From NCBI GenBank assembly GCA_022340645.1, contig JAJDNP010000016.1:1-52869 (forward strand): a DNA stretch of 52,869 nucleotides. The letters are read 5' to 3'. Below, in pieces: positions 9,266-16,226 of the stretch. Under the pieces are notes generated by a model. The model searched no databases, was not told the origin of the DNA, and saw only the letters and a list, made by a program, of their open reading frames with translations. Position 1 is the first letter of the stretch. Each line of letters starts with the position of its first letter. The stretch comes from Gammaproteobacteria bacterium (GTDB lineage: Bacteria; Pseudomonadota; Gammaproteobacteria; SZUA-229). Both the position numbers and the translations under genes were made by a program.

Positions 9266-9931
9266 CTATTCTGGCTGCTTATGCCTGCGAGTTAGCCTGT
9301 AGTTGATATAAACCCCCAGCAGGGTTATGACGGACAATAATATCAGCGGCCCGTAGGTTGAAATATCCATTAACTCTTCCAGCGATGCAGATGAAGTTGC
9401 GTTATAAATGATATTCGCATAAACATAAGATTTAATGGAAATACCTAAAATGGCCGCTGAGATAAAGTGGCTGAGTTTAACGTTTAACATCCCCGAGCTG
9501 TAATTGACCAGTGCGTGAGGAAAAGCCGGGAACACACGCAGGGCAAATAAGCTAAAAAAATTATCCTGCCTGTGCAGCAGCCTGTAGGTATGCGATTTTT
9601 CTATTTTCCTGATCCATTCATCGGTAAGACGCCTTGAAAAAAAATAGGCGGTGATGCCGCCGATGGTGCCGCCTGCGGCAAGAATAAAGGCCGCCATTGG
9701 CGGTGGATAAAGCGGCGCCACAATCCACAGAAAAAATGAACCTGCCAGTGCGAAGGTGAACAATATCACCTGCAGCAGAATCAGTACCAGAACCAGCCAC
9801 CAGTGATCAGCATATTCCCTGGCTATGTTCAGCATCCTGTCGGCATCAAGCAGTCCTGCGAACTCAAGAATAATGCCCGCCGCTATCATTAAAGCCACGA
9901 TAATAAGTTTTTTATAATGACGTTTAATCAT
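9266..9931 (-). CDS. TVP38/TMEM64 (DedA-superfamily) membrane protein
   Basis: The product is 221 residues with about five to six hydrophobic segments (for example around residues 8-25, 45-65, 70-95 and 190-210). It has the central family signature AGGTIGGITAYFFSRRL followed by an FSLFALRVFPAFPHALVNYSSG loop. These inner-membrane proteins are linked to lipid handling and membrane homeostasis; the substrate here is unknown. It lies 8 bases downstream of the DUF2784 gene on the same strand, so the two are probably co-transcribed. Confidence 0.82.
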   Translation of the reverse strand: MIKRHYKKLIIVALMIAAGIILEFAGLLDADRMLNIAREYADHWWLVLVLILLQVILFTFALAGSFFLWIVAPLYPPPMAAFILAAGGTIGGITAYFFSRRLTDEWIRKIEKSHTYRLLHRQDNFFSLFALRVFPAFPHALVNYSSGMLNVKLSHFISAAILGISIKSYVYANIIYNATSSASLEELMDISTYGPLILLSVITLLGVYINYRLTRRHKQPE

Positions 9932-9939
9932 GTGTTCTA

Positions 9940-10344
9940 TTATTCTCTAAAGCTTCGTGGACGAACCCGGAACCAGCTGGCAGCAACTATAACACCAAAA
10001 ACCGTGTAACAAACAACGAATACCCATGGCGGCAGACGATAGTACAAAAGCTCTCCGAGCCAGTGGGATATAAATGAGCCGGAATACACCGTATCACCCG
10101 CGCGTTCCCGCAGGTTTATCTCAAGTATGGTTAATGGACATAACACGCCAAGCCATGACTGCAATACAACGACTGCAATGGCTGCGAGGTGTGTTACTCG
10201 AAACCAGGGATTGCGCACCCAGCACCATGAACGAAACTTGCCGACATAGATAAGCAGCAGTCCAAATACTACAAAGGCGACAAATAACGTATGTAGCAAC
10301 AGGATTGTATCGGCTGCCAGCAAATATAGAGTTGACGAATTCAT
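9940..10344 (-). CDS. DUF2784 family membrane protein
   Basis: From ATG 10344 the product is 134 residues with three to four hydrophobic helices and the family-like start LYLLAADTILLLHTLFVAFVV, then a WFRVTHL stretch and an SWLGVLCPLTILE stretch. Function is unknown. The frame is open for 22 further codons upstream, but that extension runs into the 75-bp repeat at 10381, so the shorter start is preferred; its ribosome site is weak. Confidence 0.75.
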   Translation of the reverse strand: MNSSTLYLLAADTILLLHTLFVAFVVFGLLLIYVGKFRSWCWVRNPWFRVTHLAAIAVVVLQSWLGVLCPLTILEINLRERAGDTVYSGSFISHWLGELLYYRLPPWVFVVCYTVFGVIVAASWFRVRPRSFRE

Positions 10345-10380
10345 TAGTATCGAATTAGACCTGTAGATGTAGCTGCAAAA

Positions 10381-10455
10381 AAAAACTGTCCGGAACAGTT
10401 TTTCATGCAAGTCCTGAAAGGGTAAAGCATATGGATACGCTGAATACTGAATTCA
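10381..10455 (+). repeat. 75-bp direct repeat with hairpin, copy 2
   Basis: This is the second copy of the 9119-9193 repeat. The hairpin arms (10381-10389 and 10395-10403) and the loop are identical to copy 1; the tail differs by scattered substitutions. Confidence 0.75.
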
Positions 10456-10519
10456 TAAATTTCCAGGAGAGTACATTTGTAAAAATAGTGAGACCTGATC
10501 TACAACGAAAAATTGTCTG

Positions 10520-10753
10520 TCACTCAATCAACGTAATCCTGTCCAGCCTGATACAAAGCTCCTTATCATCGTGCAGCTTTGCCAGCAGGAATTCTTCCCC
10601 GTTTTTTACCGGAAGATCGAGTGGCAGAACTTTCTCTTTATGCTGCTCACCGTTATCATACTGCCATTTAATATCAATGTGCTGTTTATACATAATGGCG
10701 ATTTCATACTTATCGTGCAATGCGCAGGTGATTGGCTGGTAGGGCTGGTTCAT
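10520..10753 (-). CDS. Rof-like Rho-binding antiterminator
   Basis: The product is 77 residues. The start MNQPYQPITCALHDKYEIA and the end ELCIRLDRITLIE match the Rof/YaeO family, small beta-barrel proteins that bind transcription termination factor Rho and block its RNA-binding site. The middle has the expected run of charged beta strands (VLPLDLPVKNGEEFLLAKL). It stands alone between two repeats. The family call rests on the conserved start and the RLDRI end. Confidence 0.75.
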   Translation of the reverse strand: MNQPYQPITCALHDKYEIAIMYKQHIDIKWQYDNGEQHKEKVLPLDLPVKNGEEFLLAKLHDDKELCIRLDRITLIE

Positions 10754-10794
10754 TTCTGTATGTTATTTCTGTTAAAAGCCTTTTATATTTTGGC

Positions 10795-10862
10795 ATTGCG
10801 AGGTACGAAACAATCTTGCAATTCGAAATCGGTAGTTAATAGATTGTATCGCACCTCGCAAT
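10795..10862. repeat. REP-like palindrome (ATTGCGAGGT type)
   Basis: The arms 10795-10816 and 10841-10862 are 22 bp long with two mismatches, beginning ATTGCGAGGT. This is the widely dispersed palindrome type found between genes in many proteobacteria. It lies upstream of the Rof-like gene and downstream of the DUF6429 gene. Confidence 0.8.
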
Positions 10863-10948
10863 AACATAACTCCATTAAAATCACAGGGAGCAATAACTAA
10901 CGGGCATTGCGCCGAAAATCTTCATAACGGCTCTTGATACTCAACGAT

Positions 10949-11176
10949 TTAACGCTTTGTAAATAATTTTTCAAAAATTTCTTCAGATTTCTGCAGTCCT
11001 TGTTTCGTGATTATCACGGATTTAGCTTTACCTACAGGATTGGAAATATATCCTTTTTCATGAAGCCTGTTCAATACATCCCAATCAAAAGATTTCCATA
11101 CTCTGCACTCATCATGCAATGTAAGACCTAGTAATGCAAGTGCAGCAGCATCAATTTTATCTTCATCTATTTCCAC
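10949..11176 (-). CDS. DUF6429 family protein
   Basis: The product is 75 residues, starting at a GTG with a good AGGAG site seven bases away. The stretch LALLGLTLHDECRVWKSFDW and a later LHEKGYISNP resemble DUF6429, small acidic proteins of unknown role, often near mobile or repeat DNA. The C-terminal half looks like a winged-helix end (KAKSVIITKQGLQKSEEIF). Confidence 0.65.
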   Translation of the reverse strand: MEIDEDKIDAAALALLGLTLHDECRVWKSFDWDVLNRLHEKGYISNPVGKAKSVIITKQGLQKSEEIFEKLFTKR

Positions 11177-11227
11177 AGATTACTCCTATAATTTTTATCT
11201 CATGTTTAAAATGATAATTAAAAAGCA

Positions 11228-11322
11228 CTGGAACAAATTTGAACGAGCTTTGCCCGGCCCGCAGGGTGAATAACATGGATGTTATTCATAAAAAGAGTAA
11301 CTCGCCTTCGAGGCGAGACTCG
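11228..11322. repeat. Dispersed 'GAACAAATTTGAAC' repeat, copy 1
   Basis: A repeat of about 95 bp begins GGAACAAATTTGAACGAGCT, contains a 10-bp inverted repeat (TGAATAACAT/ATGTTATTCA, 11267-11288) and ends with a CTCGCC/GGCGAG hairpin. Related copies are at 15672-15735 and 15745-15842. It fills the 240 bases between the DUF6429 and dioxygenase genes. Confidence 0.75.
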
Positions 11323-11416
11323 CGATCTAATTGCGTAAACCAAAAATAAAATATTAACAATGGCGCGGAAACATAATCAAGTTTTTATTAAATCAATAAT
11401 ATAAATCTTTGTATTT

Positions 11417-12244
11417 TTACCAGAGATAGACACTCGATTTCTTATTCAAAATACTCAATTCATAATACTCGTTACACGCTGTTTGTGTTACCCCGTAACA
11501 TACATGCAACGGCAGCAAGTGCTCTTCCCTTGGATGACAGTACCTGGCATAAGGAGCCTGCTCCCAGTTAACAAGTTTTCTGGTTCTTTCATCTTCGTCG
11601 ATGCTGGTGTTTGAACAGGTGTCAATTAACCATTGCTCGAAAGATTCGTTCATGATTCTGGTTTCATTTGTAACGGGAGCAAAAAAAGCTCTCAGGTTAT
11701 GAAATGAAAATCCCGAGCCGATGATGAGCAGTTCATCATGCTTTATACCAGCAATTGCTTTGCCGATACTTATATGTTCAGCAGGGTCAAGGCGTTTAAC
11801 CAGGGATAGCTGGATACAGGGAATGTCGGCTTCCGGATACATTATTTTTAGCGGCACAAATAAGCCGTGATCAAACCCTCTCCTTTCATCCAACCTGGCG
11901 TCGATACCGGCACTGTTTAATAACTGGTGAACCTGCGTGGCTAGCAATGGCTCGCCCGGACAGGGATATTGAATATCGTAGGATTCTTCGGGAAAGCCGT
12001 AGTAATCGTATATTAGCGAAGGGTTTGATGCGGAGGTTACCGTGGGTATGATTTCTTCCCAGTGCGCGCTTATAACTATAACGGCTGAGGGTTTTTTAAT
12101 TCGAGCTGTAATCACTCGCAGGGTTGCTACCATTTCACTGTGGCCTTCGTCACCGAGCAACGGTAAGGGGCCGCCGCCGTGGGATAAAAACAGTACACGA
12201 TGTTTATTATTTTTCACCCGAGCTCCATACCTGTCAGCAGACAT
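11417..12244 (-). CDS. DODA-type extradiol dioxygenase (LigB superfamily)
   Basis: The product is 275 residues, typical for YgiD/DODA enzymes. Metal and catalytic histidines appear in the expected places: SHGGGP (H22), SAHWEE (H61), RGFDHGLFVPL (H126) and GSGFSFHNLRAF (H182). The family opens aromatic rings such as DOPA or other catechols with a non-heme metal; the natural substrate is not deducible. The gene stands alone. The ribosome site before ATG 12244 is weak, so a start a few codons downstream is possible. Confidence 0.88.
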   Translation of the reverse strand: MSADRYGARVKNNKHRVLFLSHGGGPLPLLGDEGHSEMVATLRVITARIKKPSAVIVISAHWEEIIPTVTSASNPSLIYDYYGFPEESYDIQYPCPGEPLLATQVHQLLNSAGIDARLDERRGFDHGLFVPLKIMYPEADIPCIQLSLVKRLDPAEHISIGKAIAGIKHDELLIIGSGFSFHNLRAFFAPVTNETRIMNESFEQWLIDTCSNTSIDEDERTRKLVNWEQAPYARYCHPREEHLLPLHVCYGVTQTACNEYYELSILNKKSSVYLW

Positions 12245-12306
12245 TCATTCAGCAATGTTTTTATTAATTTCATTTAGACTTTTACCAGAAATCTTATAAT
12301 CAGTCT

Positions 12307-12383
12307 TTCCCGGCGTGGCGCCGGTCCTACCAAGATAGATATCGATTGCTGGACACTCTGCAGGACCGGCCCCTGGCCGGGAA
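12307..12383. repeat. GC-rich imperfect palindrome (CCCGGC...GGCCGGG)
   Basis: Two 22-bp arms (12307-12328 and 12362-12383) can pair with a few mismatches around a 33-base loop. The right arm (AGGACCGGCCCCTGGCCGGG) is closely similar to a segment at 24000-24023 inside repeat copy C, so this is a dispersed palindrome. It sits between two minus-strand genes. Confidence 0.7.
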
Positions 12384-12397
12384 TGGTGACTAAATTA

Positions 12398-13036
12398 TCA
12401 TGCCAGCGCTTTTTCAATTTCATCCGTTGATAATAAGCTGGCACCGATATTTTTCATTTCCTCTTCTGCCTTTGGATAAAGCTGCGATATGGCATCCCTT
12501 GCTAATACAATACGAAAGTCACGTTCGCTCGCTTCGTAAATACTTGTTCGCGGGCAGTTTGGATAATTGCAGCCGGAGAACACCAGTGTATCGATATCAA
12601 GTTCTTTGAGGAATTCTTCCAGCTTTGTTTTATAAAATGCACCCCATCGGGGTTTATACATTACAAATTCATTGTACCCAAGCATCTGTGCCTTTCCCGA
12701 AAGCAGCTTCCTGGTATTGAGCCTTATCGAAGCATCGGGCTTTAATTCATCAACCAGCTCCGCACCTTCAGAATCCGGAACAACCATTGATCTGCCCTCT
12801 TCAACAATTTGCTTGCGGCATATATCGACGTTCGATCCATCACCGGAGTACAGCCTGACAATATGAATAATGGGCAACCCCTGTTTTCGATAAGACCGCA
12901 GAAGTCTTACCATGTTAGGAATAACTTCCTCTGTGCCTGCAATGCGCACGGGTGCGTCGGGCAGGGTAAAATCATTCTGCGTATCAATGGTGATGAGCGC
13001 TGAACGGTCGAAGTGAGGATCGGTATACTTGTTCAT
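12398..13036 (-). CDS. Isochorismatase-like cysteine hydrolase
   Basis: The product is 212 residues. The catalytic triad of the family is visible: Asp 18 in LITIDTQNDF, a lysine in VMYKPRWGAF, and the nucleophilic cysteine in FSGCNYPNCPRTSIYEA. Members hydrolyse amides or vinyl ethers; the substrate is not predictable. ATG 13036 is chosen because an AGGGGGAA ribosome site lies seven bases before it. The frame is open 36 codons further up, but that part looks non-coding. Confidence 0.85.
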   Translation of the reverse strand: MNKYTDPHFDRSALITIDTQNDFTLPDAPVRIAGTEEVIPNMVRLLRSYRKQGLPIIHIVRLYSGDGSNVDICRKQIVEEGRSMVVPDSEGAELVDELKPDASIRLNTRKLLSGKAQMLGYNEFVMYKPRWGAFYKTKLEEFLKELDIDTLVFSGCNYPNCPRTSIYEASERDFRIVLARDAISQLYPKAEEEMKNIGASLLSTDEIEKALA

Positions 13037-13148
13037 TGGCATTCCCCCTGTCTGTGACAGTATACTTAATTCACAAAAACCTGTGTTGTACTTATCGATG
13101 GAAAGCAATGATTCTCTACCGGGGAGAATACTGTAACACTTCACGGTA

Positions 13149-13187
13149 TTATTAACCCGGCGTCAATATATGTCGCCGGGTTAATAA
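13149..13187. terminator. Perfect 14-bp hairpin, probable bidirectional terminator
   Basis: TTATTAACCCGGCG pairs perfectly with CGCCGGGTTAATAA around an 11-base loop. It lies exactly at the truncated end of the phosphorylase pseudogene and upstream of the hydrolase gene. Confidence 0.75.
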
Positions 13188-13799
13188 CTATCGAATATAG
13201 GCCTCTGTTGCATAACGCCGCAGCAATTCTACCGCCAGCAGGGCCGAGTGTCCTTCATTCATGTGGTACTGGCGAATATTGAAGCCAATCGCCTGCAGCA
13301 TGAGAACGCCGCCGATACCCGGTACGGCTTCCTGCTTCAACCGGTAGCTGGTATCGCCGCCATAAAGGTAGTGCGTTATCTGCCGGTCCTGGTCAGTATT
13401 CTCACCGAGGTCAGTGTCCAGCAAAATAACCGGTATTCGACCTTTAGGGCGGCCGAGCAACTCATACAGCCAGGCGATAATCCAGACCGTGCACCCCTCG
13501 ATAGTGATGGCTATCTAGGCATTTAGCTGCGTCGCATAACTGGCGGGATCCCAGTTATCGGGGTGTTCAATCTGAAACCCGTTAGCATCAATTTCCTGCC
13601 TGAAATAACCGGCGCGGCTAACCAGGCTGACCGCAACCATGGGCAGTTCCATGTCAGCCGCAGAACGCATGGTATCATCTGCAAGCACACCCAGACCGCC
13701 GCTATAGGTGGGGATGTTATTATCCAGTGCGATCTCCATGGAGAAGTAGGCAATGCAGGGCTCAAGAATGAATTGATCAAGCATTGGGTCACTCCTCAA
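13188..13799 (-). pseudogene. Alpha-glucan (glycogen/maltodextrin) phosphorylase, truncated and interrupted
   Basis: Two minus-strand open stretches, 13799-13515 and 13514-13188, lie in the same frame separated only by an in-frame TAG at 13515-13517. The first encodes the N-terminus (FSMEIALDNNIPTYSGGLGVLADD). The second continues with VWIIAWLYELLGRPKG, LDTDLGENTDQD and YHMNEGHSALLAVELLRRY, all conserved in GT35 phosphorylases. The reading ends after RRYATEAYIR; the remaining two thirds of the enzyme, including the pyridoxal-phosphate lysine region, is absent. It is therefore a remnant that cannot encode an active enzyme. The cut edge abuts the 14-bp hairpin at 13149-13187. Confidence 0.9.
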
Positions 13800-13966
13800 G
13801 TTAATGGAAAATATTCAACGCTGACTGTTTAGGAACGTATTCGTCTGGAAAAAGTTCAAATCTGTATAACATCGGCCCGATTAAACTTGTTTTGCGCTGT
13901 ACTTAAATCGTAATGCAGGCTTTCACATACTAAGCAATCATGACCTTTCATACATGATACGTGCTC

Positions 13967-14269
13967 TTAAAGTGGCCCTCGATCCGGATGCAATGGATAC
14001 AGCACATCGTAGACTTCGCGCCGAATTTCCTTTGCCTCATATGCCAACGGTATCGTTTTTGCCAACTCAGATTCACGAAAGGCCAAAAGCGCAGCCTGAT
14101 CCTCAAAGAAATATATGCCACAAACATCGCCGGTCGACTCATCTCGCCCGTAAATTTTCTGTACCAGACCTGGTATATCGTGAAAACGGGGGCGACGTTC
14201 TATTAATCGGCGCTCTAACTCATCAGGGTTCAGGTCGGACTTAACACGTACAAATAATATTGCCGCCAT
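13967..14269 (-). CDS. Putative small dimeric alpha/beta-barrel protein (YdhR/ABM-like)
   Basis: The product is 100 residues with a strong GGAGG ribosome site. The layout (AAILFVRVKSDLNPDEL..., a VPGLVQKIYGRD-like central strand, GIYFFEDQAALLAF) fits single-domain ferredoxin-like proteins of the antibiotic biosynthesis monooxygenase/YdhR group. No catalytic residue can be assigned. The gene stands alone and its function is unknown. Confidence 0.6.
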   Translation of the reverse strand: MAAILFVRVKSDLNPDELERRLIERRPRFHDIPGLVQKIYGRDESTGDVCGIYFFEDQAALLAFRESELAKTIPLAYEAKEIRREVYDVLYPLHPDRGPL

Positions 14270-14438
14270 ATCGTTCCTCCGCTAGTTGAGTGGTTTTTGC
14301 TTAGGTTAGAGGGAAAACATTTAAAAAAGTGCAAAGCTGGTGAATAATTTTTAGACTTTCCTTTTATTTTTATAACCATTATATGAAATTGGTCAATATT
14401 TAATCCCTCAGTCACCATTTTTTGCGATTTTTTAGCAA

Positions 14439-14588
14439 TCACCTCCGTACCCATTTTCCATCACTGCAAACATAAGGCCCTATAACGGTCCCTTCGGGAT
14501 ATGTCTCGCCGTTATATGAACAATCGGCAAAGACGCTACGACTAAAAGTTAGGAGTATCACAAATATAAATATCACACGCATTAACAT
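14439..14588 (-). CDS. Small secreted cysteine-containing protein (DUF1496-like)
   Basis: The product is 49 residues from ATG 14588, which has a GGAGG site six bases away. A signal peptide (about 1-21, ending VFA) leaves a mature part of 28 residues with DCSYNGETYPEGTVIG and YVCSDGKWV, one cysteine pair and a C-terminal tryptophan. The C-YNGxxY-GxxI pattern resembles DUF1496. It follows the 14617 gene by 28 bases and is probably co-transcribed with it. Confidence 0.6.
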   Translation of the reverse strand: MLMRVIFIFVILLTFSRSVFADCSYNGETYPEGTVIGPYVCSDGKWVRR

Positions 14589-14616
14589 AGTTGACCTCCG
14601 ATAACCTGGTAATATA

Positions 14617-15126
14617 TCAAATCGCAAACTTGTAGCCTGGCAATGCCGTAACAACCTCAACATATGCACCAGGAGTAGTAGGCAGCCATCCAAGATTGGC
14701 AGCATCATCGGGACTTAAAACAATTTGCTTGTCTCTGGTACATGGAATTACACGACTGGCAAACACCTGTATTAACTTTTGTGTATCCAGGTCCCTCACC
14801 AGTAAATACCTGTTTACATATTTTTCATTCTTACATACCGATGCCACTCCAATCTTCTGGCCTGAAGATGCTGCAACTGCTGAAATGTTGAATATTTCTG
14901 ATTTTTCAGAAAGCATATAATCAATTATGGGTGAGGCCATGGTTAGTATCGCCAATAATACATTGATGTACATGTAACTTTTTATCAACTTAAGGACATC
15001 TTTATTAGGGTTTTCTGTGGCCTCAACTCTGGATAATAATTTATATGCAAGTGCTGACAATAAAAAAACCAGGCCGGGAAATCCAACCTTTAAGATTTCA
15101 ACTACGATCTTGAAGTCTAATTCCAT
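14617..15126 (-). CDS. Hypothetical membrane-anchored protein
   Basis: The product is 169 residues from ATG 15126, which sits eight bases after AGGAG; an upstream GTG at 15135 is poorer. Two hydrophobic segments (about residues 16-33 and 51-70) flank a short polar loop. The soluble C-terminal half contains two cysteines and ends hydrophobic (ALPGYKFAI). The family is not recognised. Its upstream region is the promoter module shared with the gene at 23427-23687. Confidence 0.65.
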   Translation of the reverse strand: MELDFKIVVEILKVGFPGLVFLLSALAYKLLSRVEATENPNKDVLKLIKSYMYINVLLAILTMASPIIDYMLSEKSEIFNISAVAASSGQKIGVASVCKNEKYVNRYLLVRDLDTQKLIQVFASRVIPCTRDKQIVLSPDDAANLGWLPTTPGAYVEVVTALPGYKFAI

Positions 15127-15189
15127 ATTCTTCACTCCTGATAATCGATGAACTATCTATGCGTCGAAATGTGTGCGATGACTACTTAG

Positions 15190-15316
15190 CCTAACTACAA
15201 TTAGACGTCCCAATTGACATATATAATTATGTCAGCATCATACGCCTACTATGTTTTTTTTCAATAGAAACAATAATGTAGGAAATTTCCTACAGAAATA
15301 CCAGAAAAGCAAACGC
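15190..15316 (-). promoter_or_regulatory. Conserved promoter module, copy 1 (sigma70 promoter plus 18-bp operator)
   Basis: On the minus strand TTGAAA (15264-15259) and TATGAT (15242-15237) are 16 bases apart. Twelve bases further upstream lies the perfect palindrome TGTAGGAAATTTCCTACA (15277-15294). The 23711-23837 region has the same three elements at identical spacings, while the spacer between the -35 and -10 boxes has diverged. The palindrome has the half-site layout of NarL/FixJ/GacA-type response regulators; the cognate protein is not in the window. It reads into the 14617-15126 gene with a leader of about 100 bases. Confidence 0.7.
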
Positions 15317-15389
15317 ATCATGGAGGATTTGATGTCACTACCTGACTTGTCTCATAACTGTCAGCTGGTTTTTTGTTTTTTTATCTGCT

Positions 15390-15650
15390 TCCACCTCAAG
15401 CAAGCCATTGCTACAGCACCAGCTATCATCGGCTTTCTATGAAAACTGTTTGAGCGTACGTGTTTATAACGTGAGTGAGTTTTTTCACAGTATGATAGCT
15501 GGTGCTGTAGCAATGAGAAGCCCTGTGTTTTTTACAGAGGCGTAACTGTAGTGGCGGTACGTTATAAAACACGTCCTGTGTTTTGCTTTCCAGGCCAGCT
15601 ACAAAACAGCTGTTCACAATTCTCCCGGCAAAATTAGTCTGATTACTTTT
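15390..15650. repeat. Long structured repeat, copy A (24-bp perfect inverted arms)
   Basis: The repeat starts CCACCTCAAGCAAGCCATTG. A 110-base stem-loop has perfect 24-bp arms at 15406-15429 and 15492-15515, with an inner stem (CTATGAAAACT/AGTTTTTTCACAG region). It is followed by an AAAACAC/GTGTTTT hairpin, a CAGCT-rich hairpin and the line TTCACAATTCTCCCGG. Copies B (17993-18312) and C (23862-24180) share this order. It occupies most of the 820-base gap 15127-15944; no protein gene is credible there. Confidence 0.8.
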
Positions 15651-15671
15651 CTTTTGTTTCTGACTAAATTT

Positions 15672-15735
15672 GTGGAACAAATTTGAACAGGCTATGCCTG
15701 GCCCAAAGGGTGGATTACAGGAATGTAATCCATAC
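15672..15735. repeat. Dispersed 'GAACAAATTTGAAC' repeat, copy 2
   Basis: This starts TGGAACAAATTTGAACAGGC like copy 1, but its inverted repeat is TGGATTACA/TGTAATCCA (15711-15732) and not TGAATAACAT/ATGTTATTCA. Both arms changed together, so pairing is kept. Confidence 0.7.
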
Positions 15736-15744
15736 TAAATTTTT

Positions 15745-15842
15745 CTGGAATAAATTTGAAAGAGCTTTGCTCGTGCCGCAGGATGAATAACATGGATGTT
15801 ATTCATAAAGATAAAGTAACTCGCTGTCAGGGCGAAACTCGT
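15745..15842. repeat. Dispersed 'GAACAAATTTGAAC' repeat, copy 3
   Basis: This is a close match to copy 1, including TGAATAACAT/ATGTTATTCA at 15784-15805 and the following AAAGTAACTCGC segment. It directly follows copy 2, giving a tandem pair. Confidence 0.75.
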
Positions 15843-15944
15843 CAGTTAATCGACATTCGAAATACGATATTCAATGAAAAGGCACTACATGCTCTTGTAC
15901 AAGGTAAAGGGGTCTAACACATTGCTGTCCCATTAATTTTACAG

Positions 15945-16226
15945 CTAAGATGTGTAATTTTTTGGAAATTTTCCAGTAAGAATATAGGCAAAAGCAATGA
16001 CTTCTGCGACGGCCCTGTATAACTTTTCCGGTATTTCATCGCCCAGCTTCATCTGTGACAGGATCTCAACCAGTCCATCATTTTGCTGTAACGGGATGCC
16101 ATGCTCGGTGGCAATTTCAATGATTTTATCTGCAATATCATTGACGCCTTTTGCGGTGACTTTAGGCGCGGTTTCGCCATCGTATTCCAGTGCTACGGCT
16201 ATTCTGTTTTGCGTGCTATTGATCAT
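15945..16226 (-). CDS. FlhB C-terminal domain-like protein
   Basis: The product is 93 residues. AVALEYDGETAPKVTAKGVNDIA and the end IPEKLYRAVAEVIAFAYIL match the cytoplasmic C-terminal domain of FlhB/YscU export-gate switch proteins, without the membrane part and without the NPTH autocleavage site. Such stand-alone FlhB-C paralogues are common beside fliK-like genes and are thought to tune export substrate switching. Its start overlaps the stop of the upstream fliK-like gene by four bases. Confidence 0.85.
   Translation of the reverse strand: MINSTQNRIAVALEYDGETAPKVTAKGVNDIADKIIEIATEHGIPLQQNDGLVEILSQMKLGDEIPEKLYRAVAEVIAFAYILTGKFPKNYTS

Noticed and set aside
10431-10742. 103-codon plus-strand frame opposite the Rof-like gene
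   Set aside because: It begins in the 75-bp repeat and is the antisense shadow of the Rof-like gene, with low-complexity serine-rich translation.
15426-15680. 84-codon minus-strand frame inside repeat copy A
   Set aside because: It lies wholly in the palindromic repeat; the related frames in copies B and C are broken and no ribosome site is present.
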